Shown here piece after piece: positions 36,702 through 46,138 of a DNA stretch of 64,000 bases. The notes under the pieces are model-generated. The model worked only from the letters and a program-made list of their open reading frames with translations, made no database searches and was not told the DNA's origin. Every line of letters starts with the position of its first letter. Position 1 is the stretch's first letter. The position numbers were made by a program, and so were the translations under genes. Source of the DNA: Fidelibacterota bacterium (GTDB lineage: Bacteria; Fidelibacterota; Marinisomatia; SCGC-AAA003-L08; D37C17); contig SCKP01000002.1 of assembly GCA_004124405.1 (NCBI GenBank), positions 1 through 64,000 on the forward strand, given 5' to 3'.

Positions 36702-39203
36702 ATGCCTGAGATTGCAAAGAAAAAACGAATTTTTCAAATTGCAAAAGAACTGAATATTTCCCATTTGGAAATAATCCAGTTCCTAAAGAATAATGGTGCT
36801 GATGTCGAAAGCCATATGGCGCCCGTATCTCCTGAAGCATACGATGAAATCCTGCTGGAATTTTCTAAAGATAAACTGCAAATAGAGCGTCATAGAAAAG
36901 AGCAAGCGCGAAAAATTGTTGTATCAAAAATTCATAAAAAAGAAATTGAAGAACCAAAAACTGCGGGTCCAACGGCCAAACCACCCATTCGGAAACTAAA
37001 AACATCACTTAAAGAAGGAAAATTGGCATTATCTGCTAAACTGAAGGATGCCTCTGATAAACTTCTAAAAGAAAAGAAAGACATTGCCGAAAAAGAAAAA
37101 GCTGAAGAAAAATTAATAACGGTGAAATCTGAAGTTAATGGATCTGCCGCAAGGGAAAAATTAGATGCAGTTAAATCAGGAAAGACTGATAAAGATGCTA
37201 TAAAATTGACCAGAGCATCTGTGCCGGATAGTATTCCTATTCAACATAGAAAATTGAAAAAAATCAGCATCCAAGATATCGCTGATAAAATAAATCAAAC
37301 CCAAAGACGTTCTCCAAGAGGGAAAGGAGAATCAAGTAAACCGCAAATAAAACAACCTTTACCCCAATTTGGCAAAAGTATTTCAAAAAAGAAAAGTAAG
37401 AAAAAAGAAAAAAATATTGATGTTGAAACTTCTGACCTTAAAAAATCCATAAAAGTGCCTGAATTTACGACTATTGACGAACTGGCCCGATCCATGGATG
37501 TAACAGTTCAAAAAGTAATAATGGCCTGTATGGGGCTAGGACTGATGGTGACCATTAATCAGCGAATGGATATGGATAATATCATCATGATTGCAGATGA
37601 ATTTGATTTTGATGTAGAAACGGTTGATGAATTTGCCGAAGATAAAACAAGTCATGAAGAGCTTTCTGAAGAAGATATCAAGAATGCTGTAGAGCGTGCT
37701 CCAGTGGTAACAATAATGGGTCATGTTGATCATGGAAAAACATCACTTTTAGATTTTATTAGAGATGCTAATGTTGTCGCTGGAGAATCTGGTGGGATCA
37801 CCCAGCATATTGGTGCCTATGAAGTACTTTTAGACAGAGGTAAGAAAATAACATTTTTGGATACTCCGGGTCATGCTGCTTTCACAGCTATGCGGGCAAG
37901 AGGGGCTCAGGTTACCGATCTTGTAATTTTAGTAATTGCCGCTGATGATGATGTTATGCCTCAAACTAAGGAAGCTATTGATCATGCAAAGGCGGCAGAA
38001 GTTCCTATTATTATTGCAATAAATAAAATTGATGTGCCAAATGCAAATCCTGATAAAATTCGCAAATCTTTAGGTGAACTTAATATTTTAGTTGAAGAAT
38101 GGGGTGGTAAATATCAATGTCAGGAAATATCTGCTAAAAATGGTCAGGGTGTTGAGGAATTATTGGACAAAATATTACTTGAAGCCGAAGTGCTCGAATT
38201 AAAAGCAAATCAAAAAACTGAGGCTAAAGGGATCGTGATTGAATCTCGCCTTGATAAGGGGCTTGGAGCAGTTGCGACTGTCCTAATTAAAAAAGGAACT
38301 CTTTTCAAGGGAGATGGATTCGTTTGCGGCAATCAATTTGGAAAAGTCCGGGCATTGATGAATGAGCGAAGTCAGAAACTGACAGAAGCATTACCATCTG
38401 ATCCTGTGCAAATATTAGGATTTGACGATGTTCCTAAAGCTGGAGACACATTCACAGTTTTTAAAGATGAAAGAGAAGCAAAAAGAATAGCAACAGAACG
38501 GGCACAATTAACCCGAGAAGCAGAACATCGCCGATTTAGAAAAATTACTCTGGATCAAATCGGTAAAAAAATATCCAGTGGTGAAGTTCGGGAACTGGAT
38601 ATAATCATCAAAGGTGATGTTGATGGGTCAATTGAGGCAGTGAGCGATTCTCTAATGGAACTCTCAACGGATGAAGTGTCCGTAAAAATACTTCATCGTT
38701 CCGTTGGTATGATTACGGAAAGCGACGTTTCACTCGCCGCTGCATCCAACGCTATTATTATTGCATTTAATGTCAAATCTTCTCCAGAAGCTAAAACTAT
38801 GGCTAAATCAATTGGTGTGGATATTCGCAATTATTCTATTATTTATGAAGCTATCCAGGAAGTCAAGCTAGCCTTGGAAGGCTTATTGGAGCCTGAAGAA
38901 GTTGAAAAAGCTTTGGGATATGCTGATGTGCGTGAGAAATTTAAAATACCCAAACTTGGTGTTATTGCAGGCTGTTATATTAAAGAAGGAAGAGTTATTA
39001 GAAATGCGTTATTACGTGTGAAGCGGAATGGAGAAGTACTTCACACCGGAAAATTAACCTCCCTCAAAAGATTTAAAGAGGATGTGGCAGATGTAACTGA
39101 GGGGTACGAATGCGGTATTGGAGTAGAAGGTTTTATAGATTTCAATGAGGGTGATGTTATTGAAGTATATGAAATTAAAGAAATAAAACGGAGTTTAGCA
39201 TAA
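36702..39203 (+). CDS. infB: Translation initiation factor IF-2
   Basis: GTPase that places initiator tRNA on the small subunit. 833 residues. The N-terminus has an IF2_N-like helix (RIFQIAKELNISHLEIIQFL), a long Lys/Glu-rich linker, and a second IF2_N copy (FTTIDELARSMDVTVQKVIM). The G domain follows with GHVDHGKTSLLDFI, DTPGHAAFTAMRARGAQVTD and NKIDVP. Domains II, III and IV end in GYECGIGVEGFIDFNEGDVIEVYE. It lies two bases after nusA. Its last bases carry the ribosome site for rbfA, and its stop overlaps the proposed ATA start. Confidence 0.97.
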   Translation: MPEIAKKKRIFQIAKELNISHLEIIQFLKNNGADVESHMAPVSPEAYDEILLEFSKDKLQIERHRKEQARKIVVSKIHKKEIEEPKTAGPTAKPPIRKLKTSLKEGKLALSAKLKDASDKLLKEKKDIAEKEKAEEKLITVKSEVNGSAAREKLDAVKSGKTDKDAIKLTRASVPDSIPIQHRKLKKISIQDIADKINQTQRRSPRGKGESSKPQIKQPLPQFGKSISKKKSKKKEKNIDVETSDLKKSIKVPEFTTIDELARSMDVTVQKVIMACMGLGLMVTINQRMDMDNIIMIADEFDFDVETVDEFAEDKTSHEELSEEDIKNAVERAPVVTIMGHVDHGKTSLLDFIRDANVVAGESGGITQHIGAYEVLLDRGKKITFLDTPGHAAFTAMRARGAQVTDLVILVIAADDDVMPQTKEAIDHAKAAEVPIIIAINKIDVPNANPDKIRKSLGELNILVEEWGGKYQCQEISAKNGQGVEELLDKILLEAEVLELKANQKTEAKGIVIESRLDKGLGAVATVLIKKGTLFKGDGFVCGNQFGKVRALMNERSQKLTEALPSDPVQILGFDDVPKAGDTFTVFKDEREAKRIATERAQLTREAEHRRFRKITLDQIGKKISSGEVRELDIIIKGDVDGSIEAVSDSLMELSTDEVSVKILHRSVGMITESDVSLAAASNAIIIAFNVKSSPEAKTMAKSIGVDIRNYSIIYEAIQEVKLALEGLLEPEEVEKALGYADVREKFKIPKLGVIAGCYIKEGRVIRNALLRVKRNGEVLHTGKLTSLKRFKEDVADVTEGYECGIGVEGFIDFNEGDVIEVYEIKEIKRSLA
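39188..39193 (+). promoter_or_regulatory. Ribosome-binding site for rbfA inside infB
   Basis: ACGGAG followed by six bases (TTTAGC) and then ATA at 39200. The spacing is right for initiation at ATA, and no ATG, GTG or TTG occurs in the rbfA frame until 39329, in the middle of the domain. Confidence 0.6.
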
Positions 39204-39565
39204 ATACATCTTCTTACAAACCGTATAAAAGACACGAAAGAGTTGGGGAAAAGATCAGACAAATTCTTGCAAATTGTTTTATCTCTGAAATATTTATTCC
39301 AGAAGCAGGACTTCTAACAGTTACAAAAGTGAACCTAACTGAAGATCTCAAAATAGCAAATATTTACCTAAGCTTCTTGGAGAATAAACTGCCGGTTAAA
39401 GATGTAATAAGTATATTTATATCTAAACATAACCGGATTCGTTTTCACCTTGGAAATAAACTCACTTTAAAATTTATTCCCCAACTAAGATTTTATTATG
39501 ATGATTCAATTGAACATGCTCAGCATATAGACAGCCTATTACAAAAAATTCATAAAAATGATTGA
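39200..39565 (+). CDS. rbfA: Ribosome-binding factor A, apparent ATA start
   Basis: Small-subunit maturation factor. From ATA at 39200 the frame gives 121 residues, the usual size: YKPYKRHERVGEKIRQIL (the family's first helix), ANCFISEIF, LLTVTKVNLTEDLKIANIYL, a middle RIRFHLGNKLTLKFIPQLRF (typical LRxxLAxxLxLRxxPxLxF) and FYYDDSIEHAQHIDSLL. The first standard start in frame, GTG at 39329, would delete the KH-like domain's first third. An ACGGAG site six bases before ATA supports the early start. The ATA overlaps the infB stop, so re-initiation by terminating ribosomes is plausible. It overlaps truB by 8 bases. Confidence 0.88.
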   Translation: MNTSSYKPYKRHERVGEKIRQILANCFISEIFIPEAGLLTVTKVNLTEDLKIANIYLSFLENKLPVKDVISIFISKHNRIRFHLGNKLTLKFIPQLRFYYDDSIEHAQHIDSLLQKIHKND

Positions 39566-40217
39566 TGCTATAATACCCATCTGGAAACCAGTTGATTGGA
39601 CATCTTTTGATGTGGTGAAAAAAATAAGAGGTCAAATAAAGCCTGCTAAAGTAGGCCATGCTGGCACTTTAGATCCATTTGCTGAAGGTGTGCTGATGCT
39701 ATGTACTGGAAAATATACAAAAATAGTTGAATCATTCATGGATAAAGAAAAAGAGTATATTGCTGAAATTCAATTAGGCATAGAAACAGAAACACTGGAT
39801 CCCACAGGGAAAATAGTAAAAACAGCCGATGTTCCACATCTTACTGAAAAAATAATTAATGATGTATTGTATAAATTTATTGGTGAAATTAGACAGGAAC
39901 CACCCATGTTTTCAGCACTTAAGGTGAATGGGCAGCCTCTATATAAATATGCTCGAAAAGGTATAAATATACCACGTGAAAAGAGAACAGTTAATATTTA
40001 TGGTATAACTTTAATTCAATTCATGCAGGATAGTGTTACCTTAAAAGTGACCTGTGGCAGAGGTACCTATATTCGTTCTTTAGCTAAAGATATTGCCGCT
40101 GAATTAAACACAGTTGGGCATCTTGTAAAATTGGTACGAACGCGCATTGGTGAATTTGATGAAAATAATTGTATTGAATTAAAGGACTTTCCGGAATGGT
40201 TATCTGCAAGAACCTAA
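39558..40217 (+). CDS. truB: tRNA pseudouridine(55) synthase, short form
   Basis: Makes the T-loop pseudouridine 55 in tRNAs. 219 residues, shorter than the 250-310 usual. The catalytic module is intact (IWKPVDWTSFDVVKKIR, VGHAGTLDPFAEGVLML with the catalytic Asp, QEPPMFSALKVNGQPLYKYAR, CGRGTYIRSLAKDIAAEL), but the C-terminal PUA-like extension is missing. The TTG/ATG arrangement is unremarkable. It overlaps rbfA by 8 bases and ribF by 22, within the conserved infB-rbfA-truB-ribF-rpsO-pnp order. Confidence 0.95.
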   Translation: MIDAIIPIWKPVDWTSFDVVKKIRGQIKPAKVGHAGTLDPFAEGVLMLCTGKYTKIVESFMDKEKEYIAEIQLGIETETLDPTGKIVKTADVPHLTEKIINDVLYKFIGEIRQEPPMFSALKVNGQPLYKYARKGINIPREKRTVNIYGITLIQFMQDSVTLKVTCGRGTYIRSLAKDIAAELNTVGHLVKLVRTRIGEFDENNCIELKDFPEWLSART

Positions 40218-41125
40218 ATACAATACCTCATTTAGATAAATCAGTTTTGACTATTGGATCTTTCGATGGAATGCATCGAGGTCATATGGAGATTATAAAA
40301 GATGTTAAATTGAAAGCTGACAGAAAAAATATCCCCTCTGTGGTTATAACTTTTGATCCCCATCCGAAAAGTATTTTACAATCGCATGTGCAGGAAAATT
40401 GGTGCATATTAACAAGTACTGATAAAAAGCTTGAATTATTAGAACAAAAAGGGATAGACTATGTATTATTGGTTCCCTTTGATTTAGAGTTCGCAAAGAT
40501 AACTGCCCAGGATTTTATGGATAGTTTTATTGTTAAGTATTTTAATCCCGATAATATTGTTATTGGATATGATCATCATTTCGGCAATAAACGCAAGGGT
40601 AATGCAGAATTCCTTAAAAAGCAGAGTAAAAAGAATAATTTCAATGTACATGTAATAGAACCCTTAACAATTGACGATATTTCTGTGAGCAGCACACAAA
40701 TAAGAGAGTATATCCAGAATTGTGATATCAAGGCTGCAAATAATTATCTTGGATGGGAGTATGAATTATCCGGAGTTGTGGTGAAGGGTGAAGGTATAGG
40801 GAAAGAATTAGAATTCCCAACTGCCAATATTATGCCAGATTACCAAAATCAACTTATTCCTGGGCGGGGAGCCTATTGTGTTGATGCTGTTGTGGGTAAT
40901 AAGATATATCCAGGTATGTGTAATATAGGAAATCGACCCACATTCTATGATGGTGGAGAAAATGTTATCGAGGCTCATTTGATAACAGAAGATGCATTAT
41001 CTTTATTGGGTGAAAATATTAAGGTAACTTTTAAAATATTTATTAGAAAAGAAAAAAAATATACCAATAAAACAGAATTGACAAGACAGCTCGAATTAGA
41101 TCGTCAAATTTGTCTATCATATTAG
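40196..41125 (+). CDS. ribF: Bifunctional riboflavin kinase/FAD synthetase
   Basis: Converts riboflavin to FMN and FMN to FAD. 309 residues. The N-terminal adenylyltransferase domain has LTIGSFDGMHRGH, VITFDPHPKSIL and SVSSTQIREYI. The C-terminal flavokinase domain has GEGIGKELEFPTANI, GAYCVDAV, NIGNRPTF and the catalytic Glu in VIEAHLI. The start lies 22 bases inside the end of truB and begins with the expected MVICKNLNTIP leader. Standard place between truB and rpsO. Confidence 0.96.
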   Translation: MVICKNLNTIPHLDKSVLTIGSFDGMHRGHMEIIKDVKLKADRKNIPSVVITFDPHPKSILQSHVQENWCILTSTDKKLELLEQKGIDYVLLVPFDLEFAKITAQDFMDSFIVKYFNPDNIVIGYDHHFGNKRKGNAEFLKKQSKKNNFNVHVIEPLTIDDISVSSTQIREYIQNCDIKAANNYLGWEYELSGVVVKGEGIGKELEFPTANIMPDYQNQLIPGRGAYCVDAVVGNKIYPGMCNIGNRPTFYDGGENVIEAHLITEDALSLLGENIKVTFKIFIRKEKKYTNKTELTRQLELDRQICLSY

Positions 41126-41149
41126 TAACATAAATACATAGGGAGTAAT

Positions 41150-41419
41150 ATGTCAGTAACAAAAGAACAAATAGAAGAATTAACCAAAGAATTTGGGAAA
41201 AATGAAAATGATTCCGGGTCTACGGAAACTCAAATAGCAATTTTTACAGAAAGAATAAGAAATATTACAAGTCATTTGAAGCAAAACAAAAAAGATCATA
41301 GTGGTCGTCGTGGTTTGGTCATTTTAGTTGCGAAACGCAGACGGTTATTAGATTATTTACGTAAAAATAATGTTGATGCTTATAAAAATATATTAGAAAA
41401 ATTAAAAATAAGAAAATAA
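41150..41419 (+). CDS. rpsO: 30S ribosomal protein S15
   Basis: 89 residues, the exact family length. GSTETQIAIFTERIRNIT, HLKQNKKDHSGRRGLVILV and KRRRLLDYLRKNN are the conserved 16S rRNA-binding parts. GGGAG lies 7 bases upstream of the ATG. The rpsO-pnp pair is conserved across bacteria and in E. coli is controlled by S15 binding its own leader and by PNPase; I see no leader fold I can claim in the 24 bases before it. Confidence 0.98.
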   Translation: MSVTKEQIEELTKEFGKNENDSGSTETQIAIFTERIRNITSHLKQNKKDHSGRRGLVILVAKRRRLLDYLRKNNVDAYKNILEKLKIRK

Positions 41420-41434
41420 AAAAAAAGGAAAATA

Positions 41435-43558
41435 ATGATAAAGAAAAGTATTGAAATATCGGGTCAGACACTGACTATTGAAACAGGACGTATGGCAAAA
41501 CAAGCCAGCGGGTCTGTATTAGTAACTTATGGTGAAACAGTTGTACTGGTTACAAGCACTGCAAATAAGGGAATTGAGACCGATAGAGGTTTCTTTCCAC
41601 TTACAATTGATTACCGTGAAAAATTTTACGCATCTGGTAAAATCCCTGGTGGCTTTTTCAAGCGTGAAGCAAGACCATCAGAAAAGGAAATTATTGGATG
41701 CAGGTTAACAGACCGCCCCTTAAGACCATTATTCCCAAAAGGGTTTTATAATGAAACACAAGTATTTATAAGTGTTTTATCATTTGATGGTGAAAATAAT
41801 GGAGATATTTTAGGCACAATTGGAGCATCTGCCTCATTAGCAATATCAGATATCCCATGGGATGGTCCTGTGGCATCAATAAAAGTAGGAAGAGTAAATG
41901 GTGAGCTCATAATTAACCCAACCAATACTGTCATGGAAGATAGTGATCTGTCCATTATTATATCTGGCACTAAAGATTCTATTGTGATGGTAGAAGGGGA
42001 AGCTAATTTTATTAGTGAGGAGGACTTTCTCAGTGTTATCGAGTTTGGTCATGAAACCATTAAAGATATTGTTAAATTACAGGAAGAATTGGTGGCTGAA
42101 TGTGGTAAAACTAAACGGGAGATACCTGAGATAGAAGTGAATCAAGTGCTCAATGTTGCGGTAGATAAACTTATTGAAGGAAAAATAAGTGAGTTAAATA
42201 CCCCTCGTGAAAAAGCAGAACGATATGATGGTATCCGTGATTTTAAACAATTGATTGTTGATGAATTATCAGAAGAATTTCCAGAGGATGAATCTGCAAT
42301 TAAAAGTTATATTGAAGATAAAATCAGTCTTGATCTGCGACAAATGACCCTAAAAGGTACTCGTGCAGATGGACGGGATTTCAAAACAGTTAGAGACATT
42401 ACAATTGAAACATCTGTTTTACCCAGAACTCACGGATCTTCTCTCTTTACCAGGGGAGAGACTCAAGCATTGGTTATTACAACTCTCGGGTCAAAACGTG
42501 ATGAGCAAATGTTAGATAATATAGAAGGATTCACTTACAAAAAACATATGTTTCATTATAATTTTCCACCATTCAGTGTGGGTGAGGCACGGCCTAAATT
42601 CAGTGTGAGTCGTAGAGAGATTGGACATGGTAATCTTGCTGAAAGAGCAATAAAACCTTCACTGCCTGATTTTGAAGAGTTTCCTTATACCATTCGACTG
42701 GTATCAGAAATTCTTGAATCAAATGGGTCATCTTCAATGGCCAGTGTATGTGGAGCCTCTCTCAGCTTAATGGATGCTGGTGTGCCAGTGAAAACACCAA
42801 TAGCTGGAGTTGCAATGGGATTAATTATGGAAGATAAGGATAACTATGCCATTTTAACTGATATATTGGGTACGGAAGACCATTTAGGTGATATGGATTT
42901 TAAAGTAGCTGGTTCACGTGATGGAATTACTGCAATCCAAATGGATCTTAAAATAGATGGACTTCCCATTGATCTTATGCGGGAAGCATTACAGCAAGCC
43001 AAAGAAGGTAGAATCCATATTTTGGATGTAATGAAGGAAGAGCTTGAAATACATCGTGACCGACTATCCATCCATGCACCTAAGATTGGCCAATCATCAA
43101 TACCCGTAGATAGAATCGGAGATTTTATTGGCCCTGGGGGTAAAAACATAAAAGCCATAAGCGCAGAATATGAATGCGAAATCAGCGTTGAAGATGATGG
43201 CATGTGTGTTGTAATGGGACAAGATCAAGATTATATCGATACGGTAGTTCGCATTTTAGATTCATATAATCTCGTGCCAATTCCCGGGGAGGTTTATGAT
43301 GCTGAAGTTGTGCGTATCATGGATTTTGGCGCATTTGTTAAAATTGCACCAGGGAAAGAGGGTTTAGTCCACATCTCTGCATTGAATTGGGAACATGTTA
43401 AAAAGGTTGAAGATGTAGTTAAAATTGGCGAACAGGTTAAAGTAAAACTCATCAAAATTGACGATCTTAAACGATTGGACTTCAGCATGAAGGCTCTCAT
43501 GGAAAAGCCGGACAACTATTCACCTCCTGAAAAAAGGAAGAAGTTTCAAAAGGGATAA
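41435..43558 (+). CDS. pnp: Polyribonucleotide nucleotidyltransferase
   Basis: Phosphorolytic 3'-5' exoribonuclease. 707 residues, typical. Two RNase PH-like domains: the first starts at the N-terminus with GRMAKQASGSVLVTYGET and the second near 310 with RADGRDFKTVRDI, SLFTRGETQALV and the catalytic LTDILGTEDHLGDMDFK. A KH domain (GDFIGPGGKNIKAIS) and an S1 domain (GEVYDAEVVRIMDFGAFVKI) follow. AAAGGAAA precedes the ATG. It ends the translation cluster. Confidence 0.98.
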   Translation: MIKKSIEISGQTLTIETGRMAKQASGSVLVTYGETVVLVTSTANKGIETDRGFFPLTIDYREKFYASGKIPGGFFKREARPSEKEIIGCRLTDRPLRPLFPKGFYNETQVFISVLSFDGENNGDILGTIGASASLAISDIPWDGPVASIKVGRVNGELIINPTNTVMEDSDLSIIISGTKDSIVMVEGEANFISEEDFLSVIEFGHETIKDIVKLQEELVAECGKTKREIPEIEVNQVLNVAVDKLIEGKISELNTPREKAERYDGIRDFKQLIVDELSEEFPEDESAIKSYIEDKISLDLRQMTLKGTRADGRDFKTVRDITIETSVLPRTHGSSLFTRGETQALVITTLGSKRDEQMLDNIEGFTYKKHMFHYNFPPFSVGEARPKFSVSRREIGHGNLAERAIKPSLPDFEEFPYTIRLVSEILESNGSSSMASVCGASLSLMDAGVPVKTPIAGVAMGLIMEDKDNYAILTDILGTEDHLGDMDFKVAGSRDGITAIQMDLKIDGLPIDLMREALQQAKEGRIHILDVMKEELEIHRDRLSIHAPKIGQSSIPVDRIGDFIGPGGKNIKAISAEYECEISVEDDGMCVVMGQDQDYIDTVVRILDSYNLVPIPGEVYDAEVVRIMDFGAFVKIAPGKEGLVHISALNWEHVKKVEDVVKIGEQVKVKLIKIDDLKRLDFSMKALMEKPDNYSPPEKRKKFQKG

Positions 43559-43595
43559 AACTGGCAAATAGTCACTGTAAATAGGCAGATTGCTC

Positions 43596-44711
43596 ATGGT
43601 AATAGGTGTACCGAAAGAGATAAAAAATAACGAGAAGCGGGTTTCCATTATTCCTTTTGGAGTAGAAGACCTTAAAAAGGAAGGTCACTCAATACTCGTA
43701 CAGTCCCAGGCAGGCTCCGGCAGCGGTTTCAGTGATGAAATCTACGCACAAGCTGGCGCTGAAATAATTGATTCTCCCGCTGAAATATTTCAAAAGGCTG
43801 ATTTAATTATAAAAGTGAAAGAACCCCAACCAGATGAGTATAGGATGATTCATGAAGATCAAATCGTATTCACCTATTTCCATTTTGCCGCCAATGAATC
43901 TCTAACCACCGGGATGATTGATTCTAAATCCATCGCCATTGCTTACGAAACAGTACAAAACAAAAATGGGGAATTGCCGCTGCTGACTCCTATGAGTGAA
44001 GTTGCAGGACGAATGGCAGTTCAAAATGGAGCAAAATGTTTAGAAGGTAATATGGGCGGTATTGGTAAACTTCTGAGTGGAGTTCCTGGAGTTGAGCCAG
44101 CAACTGTAACTATTTTGGGTGGTGGAGTTGTGGGGATGAACGCAGCTAAATTGGCTGCGGGACTTGGTGCAAAAGTATATATATTGGATATTAACGCATC
44201 TCGACTTAAGTATTTGGATGATATTATGCCGCCAAATGTTTTTACTCTTTATTCAAATAAGCATACAATACTCAAATTACTACCCGAAACTGATCTGCTG
44301 ATAGGAAGTGTGCTTGTGGTTGGTGCAAAAGCGCCAAATTTAGTTACAAGAGAAATGCTGTCTATGATGCAAAAAGGATCTGTAATAATTGATGTTGCTG
44401 TTGACCAGGGCGGATGTGTGGAAACGTGCAGACCTACTACTCATGCTGATCCAACTTATGAGATTGATGGTATTATACATTATTGTGTGACAAATATGCC
44501 CGGAGCTGTTCCGTTTACTTCTACTATCGCTTTAGCAAATACTACCTACCCATACATTAAACTCCTTGCAGATAAAGGGTATAAAACAGCTTTTAAAAGT
44601 AATCCTTCATTATTGAAAGGATTGAATATTTTTAAAGGGGTGGTAACACATCAGGGTGTTGCTGATGCATTTGATGTACCGTTCACACCACCGCATGATG
44701 TGTTTGCATAA
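43596..44711 (+). CDS. ald: Alanine dehydrogenase
   Basis: NAD-dependent interconversion of alanine with pyruvate and ammonia. 371 residues from the ATG at 43596, the canonical length; the TTG six bases earlier is less likely. IGVPKEIKNNEKRVSI at the start, the KVKEPQPDEY loop with substrate-binding Lys, the YFHFAANESLT His, and a Rossmann core TILGGGVVGMNAAKLAAGLG followed by DINASRL. DVAVDQGGCVET and NMPGAVPFTST complete the signature. It may assimilate or release ammonia. The end overlaps the broken deacetylase by 14 bases. Confidence 0.97.
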   Translation: MVIGVPKEIKNNEKRVSIIPFGVEDLKKEGHSILVQSQAGSGSGFSDEIYAQAGAEIIDSPAEIFQKADLIIKVKEPQPDEYRMIHEDQIVFTYFHFAANESLTTGMIDSKSIAIAYETVQNKNGELPLLTPMSEVAGRMAVQNGAKCLEGNMGGIGKLLSGVPGVEPATVTILGGGVVGMNAAKLAAGLGAKVYILDINASRLKYLDDIMPPNVFTLYSNKHTILKLLPETDLLIGSVLVVGAKAPNLVTREMLSMMQKGSVIIDVAVDQGGCVETCRPTTHADPTYEIDGIIHYCVTNMPGAVPFTSTIALANTTYPYIKLLADKGYKTAFKSNPSLLKGLNIFKGVVTHQGVADAFDVPFTPPHDVFA

Positions 44712-45444
44712 GCATTCATATCCCTTAATATTTACTTACCATAGTATAGCATCAGGGTTTCATATTGGACTGAATGTTATTCATCCAGATAGATTCAGAA
44801 AACATGTGCAATTTATTGCTAATATTAACCACTCACCTGATAAGAATAAACATATCTCTATAACATTTGACGATGGTTATGAATCTGTCTATACAAATGC
44901 CTTTCCCATTATGGAAGAAAATGGCCTTAAAGGCATTGTTTTCCCCATTAGCGGATATATTGGTAAGACTAATGATTGGGATGTTACTTTTGGTGTAAAT
45001 AAAACAATGCATTTAACTAAATCTCAGTTAATCACCCTGTCAGAACATGGCTGGGAAATTGGCAGCCACTCACATTCACATCGATCCTTTAGATGAATGA
45101 ACAATAATGAAATTAAAGATGATGTTGTAACATCAAAACTTATAATTGAAGAAATTACGGGGAAGGAGGTAGTTTCCTTCTGCCTTCCCTTTGGTGATTA
45201 TACAAGAAAAGCGATAGAAATTATTGAAGATGCAGGATTTAAATATTTATTTATGCAGCTGCCTTTATTAAAAATGGCAGTGAAGTTGAGAAAAATTCAA
45301 TTGCAATTTTGTAGAAGTATATATTCTACGGATAGTGTCAAATCCCTTCAAAATAAATATCAAAATATTAATGGTGAACACTTAAAGGAATACTTTATAC
45401 ACTCATTTTCAAATGCAACTGTACTTGTGAAAGAAATACTTTGA
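44698..45444 (+). pseudogene. Polysaccharide deacetylase, interrupted
   Basis: NodB-type deacetylase of the carbohydrate esterase 4 group. The first part has TYHSIASG, the metal-binding ITFDDGYES and HGWEIGSHSHSHRSF. An in-frame TGA at 45094-45096 then interrupts it, yet the same frame continues with sensible sequence (NEIKDDVVTSKLIIEEITGK, VSFCLPFGDYTRKAIEI). At about 45270-45313 the likely protein text (NGSEVEKNSIAIL) lies in another frame, suggesting a lost A in a run of A and a later compensating base. Either a pseudogene or sequence errors. An intact version would trim acetyl groups from a surface polysaccharide. Confidence 0.8.
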
Positions 45445-45507
45445 CAGTAGCCTATTAATGAATTAAGTTAAAGCACTACTTTAAACATAAATTTTAAATT
45501 ATAGATT

Positions 45508-45885
45508 ATGGAAGCAAGAGATATTAAGAAATTATACTATTCAATTAGTGAAGTTAGTGAGATAACCGGGTTAAAACAATACGTGTTACGGTATTGGGAA
45601 ACTGAATTTTCACAATTGAAACCGGGAAAGAATAGAGCTGGAAATAGAATTTATCGTTCACATGATGTTGATACAATAATAGAAATTAAATCACTTTTAT
45701 ATGATCGTAAATTTACCATTAAAGGTGCACAGCAGCATTTAAAGCATCCCTTTCAAAAGTCAACTCAGCTCATTGAAAAAAAGAAAATTATAAAACTGAA
45801 TAATCCCATCGATATTCAAACGCTTAAAGATTTAAAACATGGTTTGGATGATCTTATTAAAATCGTCGAACAATTTAAAGATTAA
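45508..45885 (+). CDS. MerR family transcriptional regulator
   Basis: 125 residues. A winged helix-turn-helix at the N-terminus: YYSISEVSEITGLKQYVLRY, then WETEF and the wing GNRIYRSHDVD. This is followed by a short helical part (LLYDRKFTIKGAQQHLKH) and no ligand-binding domain with cysteines. Such short MerR-like proteins are a common single gene in FCB genomes; their targets are unknown to me. It has 63 bases of AT-rich sequence upstream and a tRNA-Pro gene downstream. Confidence 0.9.
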   Translation: MEARDIKKLYYSISEVSEITGLKQYVLRYWETEFSQLKPGKNRAGNRIYRSHDVDTIIEIKSLLYDRKFTIKGAQQHLKHPFQKSTQLIEKKKIIKLNNPIDIQTLKDLKHGLDDLIKIVEQFKD

Positions 45886-45969
45886 TAATATATTCTTATA
45901 AATAAATGCCTTTAATTCTCAAAAAAGACATTAATTTTATTCACCCTGAAAAATCAATAATTAACAAAT

Positions 45970-46043
<74 letters not shown>

Positions 46044-46051
46044 CGATAGTT

Positions 46052-46087
46052 AAAACTCTATTTCCAGATTGAAATAGAGTTTTTTTT
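46052..46087 (+). terminator. Rho-independent terminator after tRNA-Pro
   Basis: Long perfect stem AAAACTCTATTTC (46052-46064) with GAAATAGAGTTTT (46071-46083), loop CAGATT, and eight T at the 3' side. Almost symmetric, so it might also work on the other strand. Confidence 0.95.
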
Positions 46088-46138
46088 CAATAATATTGAG
46101 AACATAAATATCCTTCTGAAAATAGTAAAAATATCTCT

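Noticed and set aside
41126-41149. S15-binding leader or riboswitch before rpsO
   Set aside because: Only 24 bases separate ribF and rpsO and no fold beyond the ribosome site is visible.
45094-45096. Recoded TGA (selenocysteine or read-through) in the deacetylase
   Set aside because: The family has no selenocysteine here, I see no following hairpin, and a nearby frame slip suggests decay or error.
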